Shown piece after piece: positions 53,745 to 60,600 of a DNA stretch of 64,000 nt (the stretch's first letter is position 1; each line of letters opens with the position of its first letter). The translations under genes were made by a program, and so were the position numbers. Source of the stretch: Ruegeria sp. R13_0 (GTDB lineage Bacteria; Pseudomonadota; Alphaproteobacteria; Rhodobacterales; Rhodobacteraceae); contig NZ_JAGHRB010000010.1 in the NCBI RefSeq assembly GCF_017743995.1, positions 124,001 to 188,000 of the forward strand. Reading direction: 5' to 3'. Under the pieces are notes generated by a model, which did no database searches, was not told where the DNA came from, and was given only the letters and a program-made list of their open reading frames with translations.

Positions 53745-53975
53745 ATGACGAACATGGTTTGGAAGCGGGACGAGGTCGAAAGCCCTTGTGTACGGATTTG
53801 TGTTGTCCACCCGACGGAACAGATTTGCACCGGCTGTTACCGTACCCTTGATGAGATCGCGCGCTGGTCCCGCATGGACAGCAGCGAACGTGCCGAAGTC
53901 ATGGAGGCTCTGCCCGCCCGCAAACCGCGCCTCGCCAAACGACGCGGCGGACGGGCCGCTCGCCTCAAAAGCTGA
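53745..53975 (+). CDS. DUF1289 family protein
   Basis: A 76-residue protein with the DUF1289 pattern ESPCVRICVVHPTEQICTGCYRTLDEIARWSRM. Four cysteines (SPC-VRIC...CTGC) probably form a metal site. It starts 18 bases after ruvX. The C-terminus is a short Arg/Lys-rich tail, ending RAARLKS. The function is unknown. Confidence 0.85.
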   Translation: MTNMVWKRDEVESPCVRICVVHPTEQICTGCYRTLDEIARWSRMDSSERAEVMEALPARKPRLAKRRGGRAARLKS

Positions 53976-53979
53976 CCGC

Positions 53980-54183
53980 TCAGTCCACCGGGCTGGTTCC
54001 ATCCTTTGCTTTGCCAAGCCCGCCCGTCTGTCGGGTCGCAAGCTCATCCTTGAACAGGTCTGAGTATTCGGACCGGCTGGTTCTTGGATGTTTCGTAGGC
54101 CGTTCCATCGTGGTGTCGACAGTCACGGGTTGCACTTGATCGCGCAGCTTGGAAAAGCGTCGTAGAAGGCTATTGAAGGACAT
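53980..54183 (-). CDS. small ORF downstream of a structured leader
   Basis: A 67-residue reading frame, polar and Thr/Arg-rich (MSFNSLLRRFSKLRDQ, ending KAKDGTSPVD), with no transmembrane segment and no recognised domain. The likely ribosome-binding AAGGA is 10 bases before ATG 54183. The same AAGGA can pair with TCCTT between it and the start. It ends four bases from the convergent DUF1289 gene. I rate it as real mainly because of its long structured leader. Confidence 0.45.
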   Translation of the reverse strand: MSFNSLLRRFSKLRDQVQPVTVDTTMERPTKHPRTSRSEYSDLFKDELATRQTGGLGKAKDGTSPVD

Positions 54184-54184
54184 G

Positions 54185-54287
54185 AAGGACCATTCCTTAA
54201 GTGTGCCTGCTGCGGGCCGGACGCACGCCTCGAAAAAATGCGAGGCGAAAGCCGGTTCCGTGAGTGAGTGGCGACCCGCAGCGGCAC
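54185..54287 (-). ncRNA. riboswitch-like structured leader with SD-sequestering hairpin
   Basis: On the minus strand, GTGCC-GCTGCGGG (54287-54275) pairs with CCCGCAGC-(A)-GGCAC (54216-54203): 13 canonical pairs with one bulged A. Inside, CCGG / CCGG encloses an inner CGCCTCG / CGAGGCG hairpin (54247-54241 with 54232-54226), and an unpaired ACTCACTCAC-rich strand lies at 54262-54270. Right after, AAGGA (54198-54194) can pair with TCCTT (54189-54185) around loop ATGG, burying the ribosome-binding site of the small ORF. This is the layout of a translational switch; ligand and family are unknown. Confidence 0.5.
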
Positions 54288-54337
54288 GGTCTGGCTAAAG
54301 AGTTTTCAGCCGGAACGACGATGAAAACGCCCTCCGT

Positions 54338-54366
54338 TGTATATTCATTGACTCAGCAATCAATAA
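54338..54366 (-). promoter_or_regulatory. candidate promoter for the structured leader
   Basis: Minus-strand TTATTG (54366-54361), 17-bp spacer, then TATACA (54343-54338) gives an acceptable sigma70-type promoter. Transcription from about 54331 would give a leader of about 148 bases with an extra hairpin GTTTTCA / TGAAAAC (54327-54302). A/T-rich surroundings support this weakly. Confidence 0.35.
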
Positions 54367-54460
54367 ACTTATCGCAAAGTGACCTTACGTCATTTTTTGC
54401 GAAAGGCCGGGTTTCGAAGCCATCAAGTCTCGAAACGGGCAGATGAGGGCGTGGTCCGCT

Positions 54461-54487
54461 GGGGAAATACGGGGGAACCGTTTCCCC
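54461..54487 (-). other. hairpin just downstream of the PhyH-like gene
   Basis: GGGGAAA / TTTCCCC (54461-54467 with 54481-54487), loop 13, lies 10 bases after the stop of the 54497-55282 gene. No U tract follows, so termination is uncertain. The region between 54288 and 54496 holds otherwise no gene I can support. Confidence 0.35.
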
Positions 54488-54496
54488 ACCGAGACA

Positions 54497-55282
54497 TCAG
54501 CGTGTTTCGATCCACTCCGCGACGCCGTTGGCGCATTCGGGGCGGAAATAGGCAATCATCCGTCCATCCGGGCCCGCGGTCGCCCCATCAGACCATGGCG
54601 CAACACCATGCAGGCAATGGCGGTGCAGCAAATAGGCTTCGCCGGGTTTGGCAGGCAATTCGATCCTTGGGCAGGTCTCGAACACTTCGCGACGAGTCGC
54701 TTGATAAATGTCGGTGATATCGACTTGGCTCAGATCGGTTTGGGACTGATCCGCAAAAGCCGCCCTGAAGGCTTTGCCCATGGGGATGTGACTACCTTCC
54801 CACAGCACCATGGGCGAGGCATCGGGGCTGGCATCCGTTAAAGGAATGCCCAAAATCCACGCATGCGGTTCATCCACGCGACGGCGGCGATCCGGGCCCA
54901 TAGGCCGCAACCCGTCCACATGGGCCGCGTCGCGATTGCGCCGGTAGCGCCCGGCGGCCTCGCTTTCACCCTTCCGAGGGCGAGGATAACCCGGATAGAT
55001 GATCGACACTTGCCCCGGATGCAGCGGCAAGCTGCCCAGATGAGAAGCGATGAAATCCATAGCCATCCCGGACAGCGGTATTGACGACCCAACCTGCCCC
55101 AATTCATCATTGGGCAACGCATCGACGCCAATGAACCACGTGCCTTCACAATCCAGCCATTCGGCATGCTCCGGTGCCGTGACCGACTGCCGAGCGGCGG
55201 GCAAAACTTGCCCAACCCATTCCGCGAGAGCCGGATCAAACGGGAATTTGACCCAGCCCTTTTCCCAGAATTCCTCTACCAT
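54497..55282 (-). CDS. phytanoyl-CoA dioxygenase (PhyH)-like protein
   Basis: A 261-residue protein with the PhyH-type 2-oxoglutarate/Fe(II) oxygenase pattern. The iron ligands look like His-X-Asp in AAHVDGLRP and the distal His in LLHRHCLHGVAPWSDG, with the arginine needed for 2-oxoglutarate in GRMIAYFRP. WILGIPLTDASPDASPMVLWEGSHIPMG is the strand segment between them. The substrate is unknown. Its start overlaps the upstream TSUP gene by seven bases, so the two are co-translated. Confidence 0.7.
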   Translation of the reverse strand: MVEEFWEKGWVKFPFDPALAEWVGQVLPAARQSVTAPEHAEWLDCEGTWFIGVDALPNDELGQVGSSIPLSGMAMDFIASHLGSLPLHPGQVSIIYPGYPRPRKGESEAAGRYRRNRDAAHVDGLRPMGPDRRRRVDEPHAWILGIPLTDASPDASPMVLWEGSHIPMGKAFRAAFADQSQTDLSQVDITDIYQATRREVFETCPRIELPAKPGEAYLLHRHCLHGVAPWSDGATAGPDGRMIAYFRPECANGVAEWIETR

Positions 55283-56100
55283 CCCAAAGCCTTCCGCAGC
55301 ATATTCAAAGCGACCAGTGTCAGGAAAAGCGCAAAGACGCGTTTAAGTGGCTTAGGGTCCATCGCATGGGCCAGTTTCACGCCCCACGGGGCCGTAATCA
55401 TCGTCATGGCAACCACAAGCCCGAAGGCCACAAGGTTCACGGCCCCGATCGTCAGCGGAGGCCTGTGTTCAGGGGCGATCTCCAGAAACAGAAAGCCTAG
55501 CACCGAGGGCACGGCGATGATCACGCCGAACCCTGCGGCCGTTGCTACGGCGCGGTGGATGGGCGTGTTGTAAAGGCTCATGAGGGGGACGCCGAAACTG
55601 CCGCCCCCGATCCCCATCAGCACCGACAGGAAGCCCACGGATGGGGACAGAACCGCGCGCTTGATCCCCTTGGGCATCACATCCCCCAAGCGCCATTCCG
55701 AACGGCCAAAACCCAGATACGCACCAATCACCATGCCCAGAACGCCGAACAGCGCCTGCAAGGCCTCAGTCCGAAGGGCCGAGGCGACCAGCACGCCCAC
55801 AACCGCCCCCACGACAATACCCGGCCCCCAGCTGCGCAGGATCTCCCAATCCACCGCGCCTTTCTTGTTATGGGCCAACACAGACCGGATCGAGGTCACG
55901 ATGATCGTTGCCAGCGAGGTCGCCAGACACAGCTGCATCAACTGCGGCCCGCCATATCCAAGCGTTTGGAACGCATAGAAAAACGCAGGCACAAGCACGA
56001 TGCCTCCGCCAACGCCAAGCAGCCCCGCCAGAACGCCCGCAAGTGCGCCAATTACAAGCAAAAGGCCCAGCATCTGGGCCAGCAACATCGTCTCGGGCAT
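55276..56100 (-). CDS. TauE/SafE (TSUP) family membrane exporter
   Basis: A 274-residue integral membrane protein, a second TSUP paralogue in the window. Two TSUP half-repeats are visible: VLAGLLGVGGGIVLVPAFFYAF (about 22-43) and LSVLMGIGGGSFGVPLMSLYNTPIHRAVATAAGF (about 160-195). It probably moves an organic sulfur or carboxylate anion. Its end overlaps the PhyH-like gene, and it is 38 bases downstream of dusA. Confidence 0.88.
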   Translation of the reverse strand: MPETMLLAQMLGLLLVIGALAGVLAGLLGVGGGIVLVPAFFYAFQTLGYGGPQLMQLCLATSLATIIVTSIRSVLAHNKKGAVDWEILRSWGPGIVVGAVVGVLVASALRTEALQALFGVLGMVIGAYLGFGRSEWRLGDVMPKGIKRAVLSPSVGFLSVLMGIGGGSFGVPLMSLYNTPIHRAVATAAGFGVIIAVPSVLGFLFLEIAPEHRPPLTIGAVNLVAFGLVVAMTMITAPWGVKLAHAMDPKPLKRVFALFLTLVALNMLRKALGW

Positions 56101-56138
56101 CTTCCCCCCAAACCGGTCAGAGACCGGGCTTCATTCGT

Positions 56139-57146
56139 TCAAACCTCGGCCAGAGGCGCCACGTGACCGAGCGCCTTCAGCATCACTTCGGGCCCTGCCC
56201 CATCCTGCACCGCCCCTTCCGACAGCGCGCGCCGCCAGGCCCGTGCGCCGGGGCGACCGGCAAAGAGGCCTAGCATATGCCGCGTGATCTGGTGCAAACG
56301 CCCTCCGTTGACAAGGTGCTGCTCGATATAGGGCACCATTTGCCGGGCCACTTCGATCGGGTCCCGAGCGTTGCCGCTCTGGTAAATTCGCATATCCGCT
56401 TCGGAGAGGATGTCAGAAGGCTGATGATAGGCCGCCCGTCCAATCATCACCCCGTCCAGCCCGGCCTCCAGATGCGTCTGCGCCTCGTCCAACGAGGTAA
56501 TGCCGCCATTGATCGAAATGTGAAGATCCGCGAAATCAGCCTTCATCTGATGAACGAGGTCATAGTCGAGCGGAGGGATATCGCGGTTCTCTTTCGGGCT
56601 GAGCCCCTGTAGCCACGCCTTGCGCGCGTGGATCGTCACCCGTCGGCACCCGGCCTGCTGTATCTTGTCCAGAAAGTCCGGCAGCACGTCGCGCGGTTCC
56701 TGATCGTCCACGCCAATCCGGCATTTGACGGTCACATCGACCGAGACGGCCTCACCCATGGCGGCCACGCAATCGGCAACCCGCGCAGGGTCTTTCATCA
56801 ACACAGCCCCAAACGTGCCCGATTGCACCCGGTCCGAGGGGCAGCCACAATTCAGGTTGATCTCATCATACCCGGCCTCGGCCCCTAGCCGGGCCGCCTG
56901 CGCCAGTTCCTCGGGGTCCGAGCCACCTAGCTGCAGCGCAACAGGATGTTCCTGCGGACTGTAGTCCAACAGATGCAGCGCCCCACCCCGCACCAGCGCG
57001 GGCGCGGTGACCATCTCGGTGTAAAGCAGCGTCTGCTCACTTAGTAGCCGATGCAGAAACCGACAATGGCGGTCGGTCCAGTCCATCATGGGGGCCACGC
57101 TCAAACGCGCTGCTCGGTCCAAGTTATTCACGTTTTTCTCTGTCAC
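56139..57146 (-). CDS. dusA: tRNA-dihydrouridine synthase DusA
   Basis: A 335-residue flavoenzyme that reduces uridines in the tRNA D-loop. SVAPMMDWTDRHCRFLHRLLS is the DusA start, EINLNCGCPSDRVQSGTFGAVLM holds the catalytic cysteine, and VTIHARKAWLQGLSPKENRDIPPLDY and the FMN site SINGGITS follow. The C-terminal FAGRPGARAWRRALSE helical domain is complete. GTG 57146 or GTG 57131 is the likely start; the longer open frame would run into the CocE promoter region. Confidence 0.92.
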   Translation of the reverse strand: MTEKNVNNLDRAARLSVAPMMDWTDRHCRFLHRLLSEQTLLYTEMVTAPALVRGGALHLLDYSPQEHPVALQLGGSDPEELAQAARLGAEAGYDEINLNCGCPSDRVQSGTFGAVLMKDPARVADCVAAMGEAVSVDVTVKCRIGVDDQEPRDVLPDFLDKIQQAGCRRVTIHARKAWLQGLSPKENRDIPPLDYDLVHQMKADFADLHISINGGITSLDEAQTHLEAGLDGVMIGRAAYHQPSDILSEADMRIYQSGNARDPIEVARQMVPYIEQHLVNGGRLHQITRHMLGLFAGRPGARAWRRALSEGAVQDGAGPEVMLKALGHVAPLAEV

Positions 57147-57337
57147 CTGACAAATCCCGGTCTGTGCCTGCGTGTGGCTATCACAGCAGAACGGCAAACT
57201 TGAGTCACATTTTGCGGCCCGAAGCCTCCTATTCGCTTGCGCGCTGAACAGGTTGTGCGTTTCATACGACCAAAAGCGGCGACGCGACACAGGTGCTTGA
57301 GAGAAACACAAGCCAAAACAACAGGAAGGACCCGGCC

Positions 57338-59350
57338 ATGAACAGTGTAGAGGTGATCGAAACCGTCTGGATTCCGATGCCCGACGGCACGCAATTGGCC
57401 GCGCGTCTGTGGTTGCCACCCAATGCGCACGAGACTCCGGTACCCTGCCTGTTGGAATACATCCCTTATCGTCGCCGGGATCGCACGCGCCTGCGCGATG
57501 AAACCATGCATCCGCGCTTTGCCGAGGCGGGCTATGCCTCGATCCGGGTGGATATTCGCGGCAACGGTGATAGCGGTGGGCTGGCCGAGGATGAATACTC
57601 GCACCAGGAAACGCAGGACGGCGTTGATATCATCGCGTGGCTGGCAGACCAGCCGTGGTGCGACGGCAATGTCGGTATGTTTGGCAAAAGCTGGGGGGCC
57701 TACAACTCGTTTCAAGTCGCCGCCAAACGCCCACCCGCGCTGAAAGCCATCGCGCCGGTGATGGGCTGCGACGACCGCTGGCGCGAAGACATACATTTCT
57801 ACGGAGGCGTCCTAGCCGGCGACAATTTCTGGTGGGGCTCGATCATGCAATTGCTGAACGCCTTCCCCCCGGACCCCGAGATCGTAGGCGAGGACAAGTG
57901 GCGCGACCTCTGGCGTGAACGGCTTGAGGCGATGGAGTTCTGGCCCGCCATGTGGCTGGAACATCAAACCCATGACGAGATGTGGCGACGCGGCTCGATC
58001 TGCGAGGACTATGACGCCATCAACGTGCCCGTTTACTATTTCGGCGGCTGGGCCGACCTGTATCGCGACACGCCGTTCCGGATCTCGCAACACCTGAACG
58101 TGCCGGTCAAGGTGATGATGGGCCCGTGGTCGCATCTCTACCCGCATGAGGGTAAGCCCACCCCTCAGGTCGATTTCATCGTCGAGGTGCTGCGATTCTG
58201 GGACTATTGGCTGAAGGGGATCGACACCGGGATCATGGATGAGCCACCGCTGCACCTGTACATGATGGACAGCATGCGCCCCGCTGGAACGCAACCGCAC
58301 CGCCCCGGGCGCTGGGTCGAGGAACCCAGTTGGCCCTCGCCCAATGTGTCGAACGAAACCTATTGGCTGAACGCGGGGTCGCTGGACGCACAGGCGCAAA
58401 CAGGCGCACCGATGCAGATCACCTCGCCGCAGACGTTCGGCTCGGCCGGCGGGGTCATGTGTTCTTTCGGTATTCCTGGCGATTTGCCTCTGGATTGTCG
58501 GATCGACGCCGCTGGGGCGATGGTGTTCCGCAGTGACAGGCTGGAGTCATCGGTGGACATTCTGGGCCAACCAGAACTCGCGCTACGGGTCAGTGTCGAC
58601 CAGCCTCAGGCCTTTGTCGCAGCCCTGCTGATTGATGAGGCCCCCGACGGCGCGCAGACCCTGATCTCGCGCGGGTTCTTCAACCTGATGCACCGCGACA
58701 GTGACACAGAACCAACCGCGGTCGTGCCCGGAGAAGAGATGGAGATCTCGATCCAGCTACACGCCATCGGCTACAACGTTCCTGTCGGTCACCGGATCAT
58801 GGTGCAGCTTGCGACCGCCTATTGGCCCATCTTGTGGCCCGCCCCGAATCCGGTTTGCGCGACTGTCGTACCCGGCTCCTCGGCCTTGTCGTTGCCCGTT
58901 CGCACCAATGCACCAGACGCGTCGGCGCCTCGGGACCTTCCGGTTCCGGCCCCGGGTTCGGTGCTCGAGACCTCGACCAGAGGTCAGGGCGGGTCCGAGA
59001 CGACGCTGACACGGGACGCCCACACCGGCAGGCTGACGGAGCGTGTCTTCATCGGTGGCGGCGTCATGGGCCCTTCAGCGAAAAAGGTGCTGGAAACAGG
59101 AACCGAGATTTCCGACACGTCCGAGCGGATCTACTCCATCCTGCCCGATGATCCCCTATCCGCGATTGCGACCATGCGGCAGGAAACCCGCTTTGAGCGT
59201 GGAGACTGGGATGCACGTATCAAGACCTGGTCTCAGCAGACGGCCACGGCGACCGATTTCGTGTTGAACGCCACAGTCGAATGCTGGGACGGAGACACGC
59301 TGTTCTTCAAAACGGAATGGAATCACGTGATCCCGCGCAACGGCATGTAG
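57338..59350 (+). CDS. CocE/NonD family alpha/beta hydrolase
   Basis: A 670-residue S15/CocE-type hydrolase. Residues 1 to about 320 form the alpha/beta hydrolase domain with nucleophile in GKSWGAYNS (about residues 116-124), the acid block GGWADLYRD and the histidine block GPWSHLYPHEG. From about 340 a C-terminal jelly-roll with VPGEEMEISIQLHAIGYNVPVGHRIMVQ follows. Such enzymes hydrolyse esters or amides, including cocaine-type and dipeptidyl substrates; the substrate here is unknown. AGGAAGGA precedes ATG 57338. It is convergent with the tetR gene. Confidence 0.88.
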   Translation: MNSVEVIETVWIPMPDGTQLAARLWLPPNAHETPVPCLLEYIPYRRRDRTRLRDETMHPRFAEAGYASIRVDIRGNGDSGGLAEDEYSHQETQDGVDIIAWLADQPWCDGNVGMFGKSWGAYNSFQVAAKRPPALKAIAPVMGCDDRWREDIHFYGGVLAGDNFWWGSIMQLLNAFPPDPEIVGEDKWRDLWRERLEAMEFWPAMWLEHQTHDEMWRRGSICEDYDAINVPVYYFGGWADLYRDTPFRISQHLNVPVKVMMGPWSHLYPHEGKPTPQVDFIVEVLRFWDYWLKGIDTGIMDEPPLHLYMMDSMRPAGTQPHRPGRWVEEPSWPSPNVSNETYWLNAGSLDAQAQTGAPMQITSPQTFGSAGGVMCSFGIPGDLPLDCRIDAAGAMVFRSDRLESSVDILGQPELALRVSVDQPQAFVAALLIDEAPDGAQTLISRGFFNLMHRDSDTEPTAVVPGEEMEISIQLHAIGYNVPVGHRIMVQLATAYWPILWPAPNPVCATVVPGSSALSLPVRTNAPDASAPRDLPVPAPGSVLETSTRGQGGSETTLTRDAHTGRLTERVFIGGGVMGPSAKKVLETGTEISDTSERIYSILPDDPLSAIATMRQETRFERGDWDARIKTWSQQTATATDFVLNATVECWDGDTLFFKTEWNHVIPRNGM

Positions 59351-59382
59351 GCGCGGGTTTGTCCGCCGTACGGCCTTGAACA

Positions 59383-59994
59383 CTACGCAGTGTCCGGGCC
59401 GTATCTGCGCATCATCATCTCGACGCTGTTGTTGATCGTGTCCGCCATTTCCTGATGGCTGAGAACCGTGCCCGAAAACAACAGCGGCCAGAACGCCCGC
59501 GCCTTGATCAGGCCGATGAATTCGCGCCCGGCCTGTTCGGGGTCGTCGATCTGCAATTGCCCGTCCGCAGCGGCCTCGCGCAGCATGTCGATGAATGAGG
59601 CCGTCTTGTCCAGCTTGCCCTGCGCTTGTTCAGCCAAGGTCGGGTTGCGCAGGATTTCGCTGATCACCATGCGGGACATGGCCATCACATCCGGCAGCAT
59701 CAGAATCCGCCCCTCGGCCCAGGCCAGCTCGGTCAGTTGTTCGCGAACATCGCGCCCTTTTTCGTACCTGATCTCCAGCACTTCCGCAAAGCGACTGGAC
59801 AGTTCCGTCACGATTGAGCGGAACAGATTTTCCTTGCTTTCAAAATACTTATAAAGCGTCCGCTTGGACACCTCGGCCTGGCGCGAAATACGATCCATGC
59901 TGGCCGCCGCGAACCCCTTTTCCTGGAATTCGGCCACCGCAGCTTCGATGATCTGTGCATATTTGGACGCATTGGGCGCGCTGATCTCATTCAT
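59383..59994 (-). CDS. TetR family transcriptional regulator
   Basis: A 203-residue repressor. The N-terminal DNA-binding domain (ASKYAQIIEAAVAEFQEKGF, then ASMDRISRQAEVSKRTLYKYFESKENLFRSIV) carries a typical TetR helix-turn-helix. The C-terminal ligand-binding part (about 60-203) resembles the AefR-like group with LPDVMAMSRMVISEILRNPTLA. The ATG has no Shine-Dalgarno and sits about six bases from a -10-like TATAGC, suggesting a leaderless transcript. It is divergent from the iorAB-type operon and likely represses it. Confidence 0.9.
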   Translation of the reverse strand: MNEISAPNASKYAQIIEAAVAEFQEKGFAAASMDRISRQAEVSKRTLYKYFESKENLFRSIVTELSSRFAEVLEIRYEKGRDVREQLTELAWAEGRILMLPDVMAMSRMVISEILRNPTLAEQAQGKLDKTASFIDMLREAAADGQLQIDDPEQAGREFIGLIKARAFWPLLFSGTVLSHQEMADTINNSVEMMMRRYGPDTA

Positions 59995-60000
59995 GTCATT

Positions 60001-60030
60001 GCTATAAACCCATTGACCGCGCCCGGTCAA
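60001..60030 (-). promoter_or_regulatory. tetR promoter overlapping a perfect inverted repeat
   Basis: On the minus strand TTGACC (60030-60025), a 17-18 base spacer and TTATAG or TATAGC (60007-60001) form a good promoter. TTGACC-GCGCCC-GGTCAA (60013-60030) is a perfect 6+6+6 inverted repeat that overlaps the -35 box. The predicted start of transcription coincides with the tetR ATG. Confidence 0.5.
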
Positions 60031-60037
60031 ACACCAG

Positions 60038-60055
60038 GTAAACGCAGGAGTTTAC
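60038..60055. promoter_or_regulatory. operator site 1, GTAAAC-N6-GTTTAC
   Basis: A perfect inverted repeat GTAAAC-GCAGGA-GTTTAC between the divergent tetR and iorA-like genes. A second copy with the same arms lies at 60079. This is a strong candidate for binding by the adjacent TetR regulator. Confidence 0.65.
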
Positions 60056-60078
60056 AGGCGCGACTTTCTGTGCCACAT

Positions 60079-60096
60079 GTAAACCCGCCAGTTTAC
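60079..60096. promoter_or_regulatory. operator site 2, GTAAAC-N6-GTTTAC
   Basis: A perfect inverted repeat GTAAAC-CCGCCA-GTTTAC. Its start is 41 bases from that of site 1, so both lie on nearly the same face of the helix (about four turns). It ends 36 bases before the iorA-like ATG. Confidence 0.65.
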
Positions 60097-60132
60097 CGAC
60101 TCAGGTAGCAAGCCAACACGGAGTGTCCCCTC

Positions 60133-60597
60133 ATGGCCATCAATCTGAAACTGAACGGCGAGACGCATACTGTCGACGCCGAGCCCGGCACGCCCCTGCT
60201 CTGGGTGATCCGGGATGAGCTGAAGCTCACCGGAACCAAATTCGGCTGCGGTGTCGCGTCTTGCGGCGCCTGCACCGTACATCTGAATGGCGAGCCCGTC
60301 CGCTCGTGTCAGACCTATATCGAAGACGTCGAAGACGCCGAGATCACCACAATCGAAGCCGTCGGTGAGGACAAGATCGGCGCAGCTGTCCAACAGGCCT
60401 GGGTCGAACTGGACGTGGTTCAGTGCGGCTACTGCCAGTCGGGTCAAGTAATGTCAGCCGTTGGCCTGCTGGCTGAGAACCCCAAGCCCAGCGCAGAAGA
60501 GATCGACGCGTACATGTACGGCAACGCCTGCCGCTGTGCCACCTATCAACGTATCCGCGCCGGCATCCAGCGCGCATCTGAAATTCTGGAGGCCTGA
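60133..60597 (+). CDS. molybdenum hydroxylase 2Fe-2S subunit (IorA/CoxS-like)
   Basis: A 154-residue subunit with two [2Fe-2S] clusters. Plant-ferredoxin-type cysteines are Cys39, Cys44, Cys47 and Cys59 (FGCGVASCGACT and VRSCQ); the second cluster uses Cys98, Cys101, Cys133 and Cys135 (QCGYCQSGQ and NACRCATYQRIR). It passes electrons from the molybdenum site in the partner subunit, as in isoquinoline 1-oxidoreductase. GGAG precedes ATG 60133. Only three bases separate it from the large subunit. Confidence 0.93.
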   Translation: MAINLKLNGETHTVDAEPGTPLLWVIRDELKLTGTKFGCGVASCGACTVHLNGEPVRSCQTYIEDVEDAEITTIEAVGEDKIGAAVQQAWVELDVVQCGYCQSGQVMSAVGLLAENPKPSAEEIDAYMYGNACRCATYQRIRAGIQRASEILEA

Positions 60598-60600
60598 TCC

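Noticed and set aside
54348..54363. FNR/FnrL-type site (TTGACTCAGCAATCAA)
   Set aside because: The half-sites are separated by six rather than four bases and only 10 of 16 positions are symmetrical.
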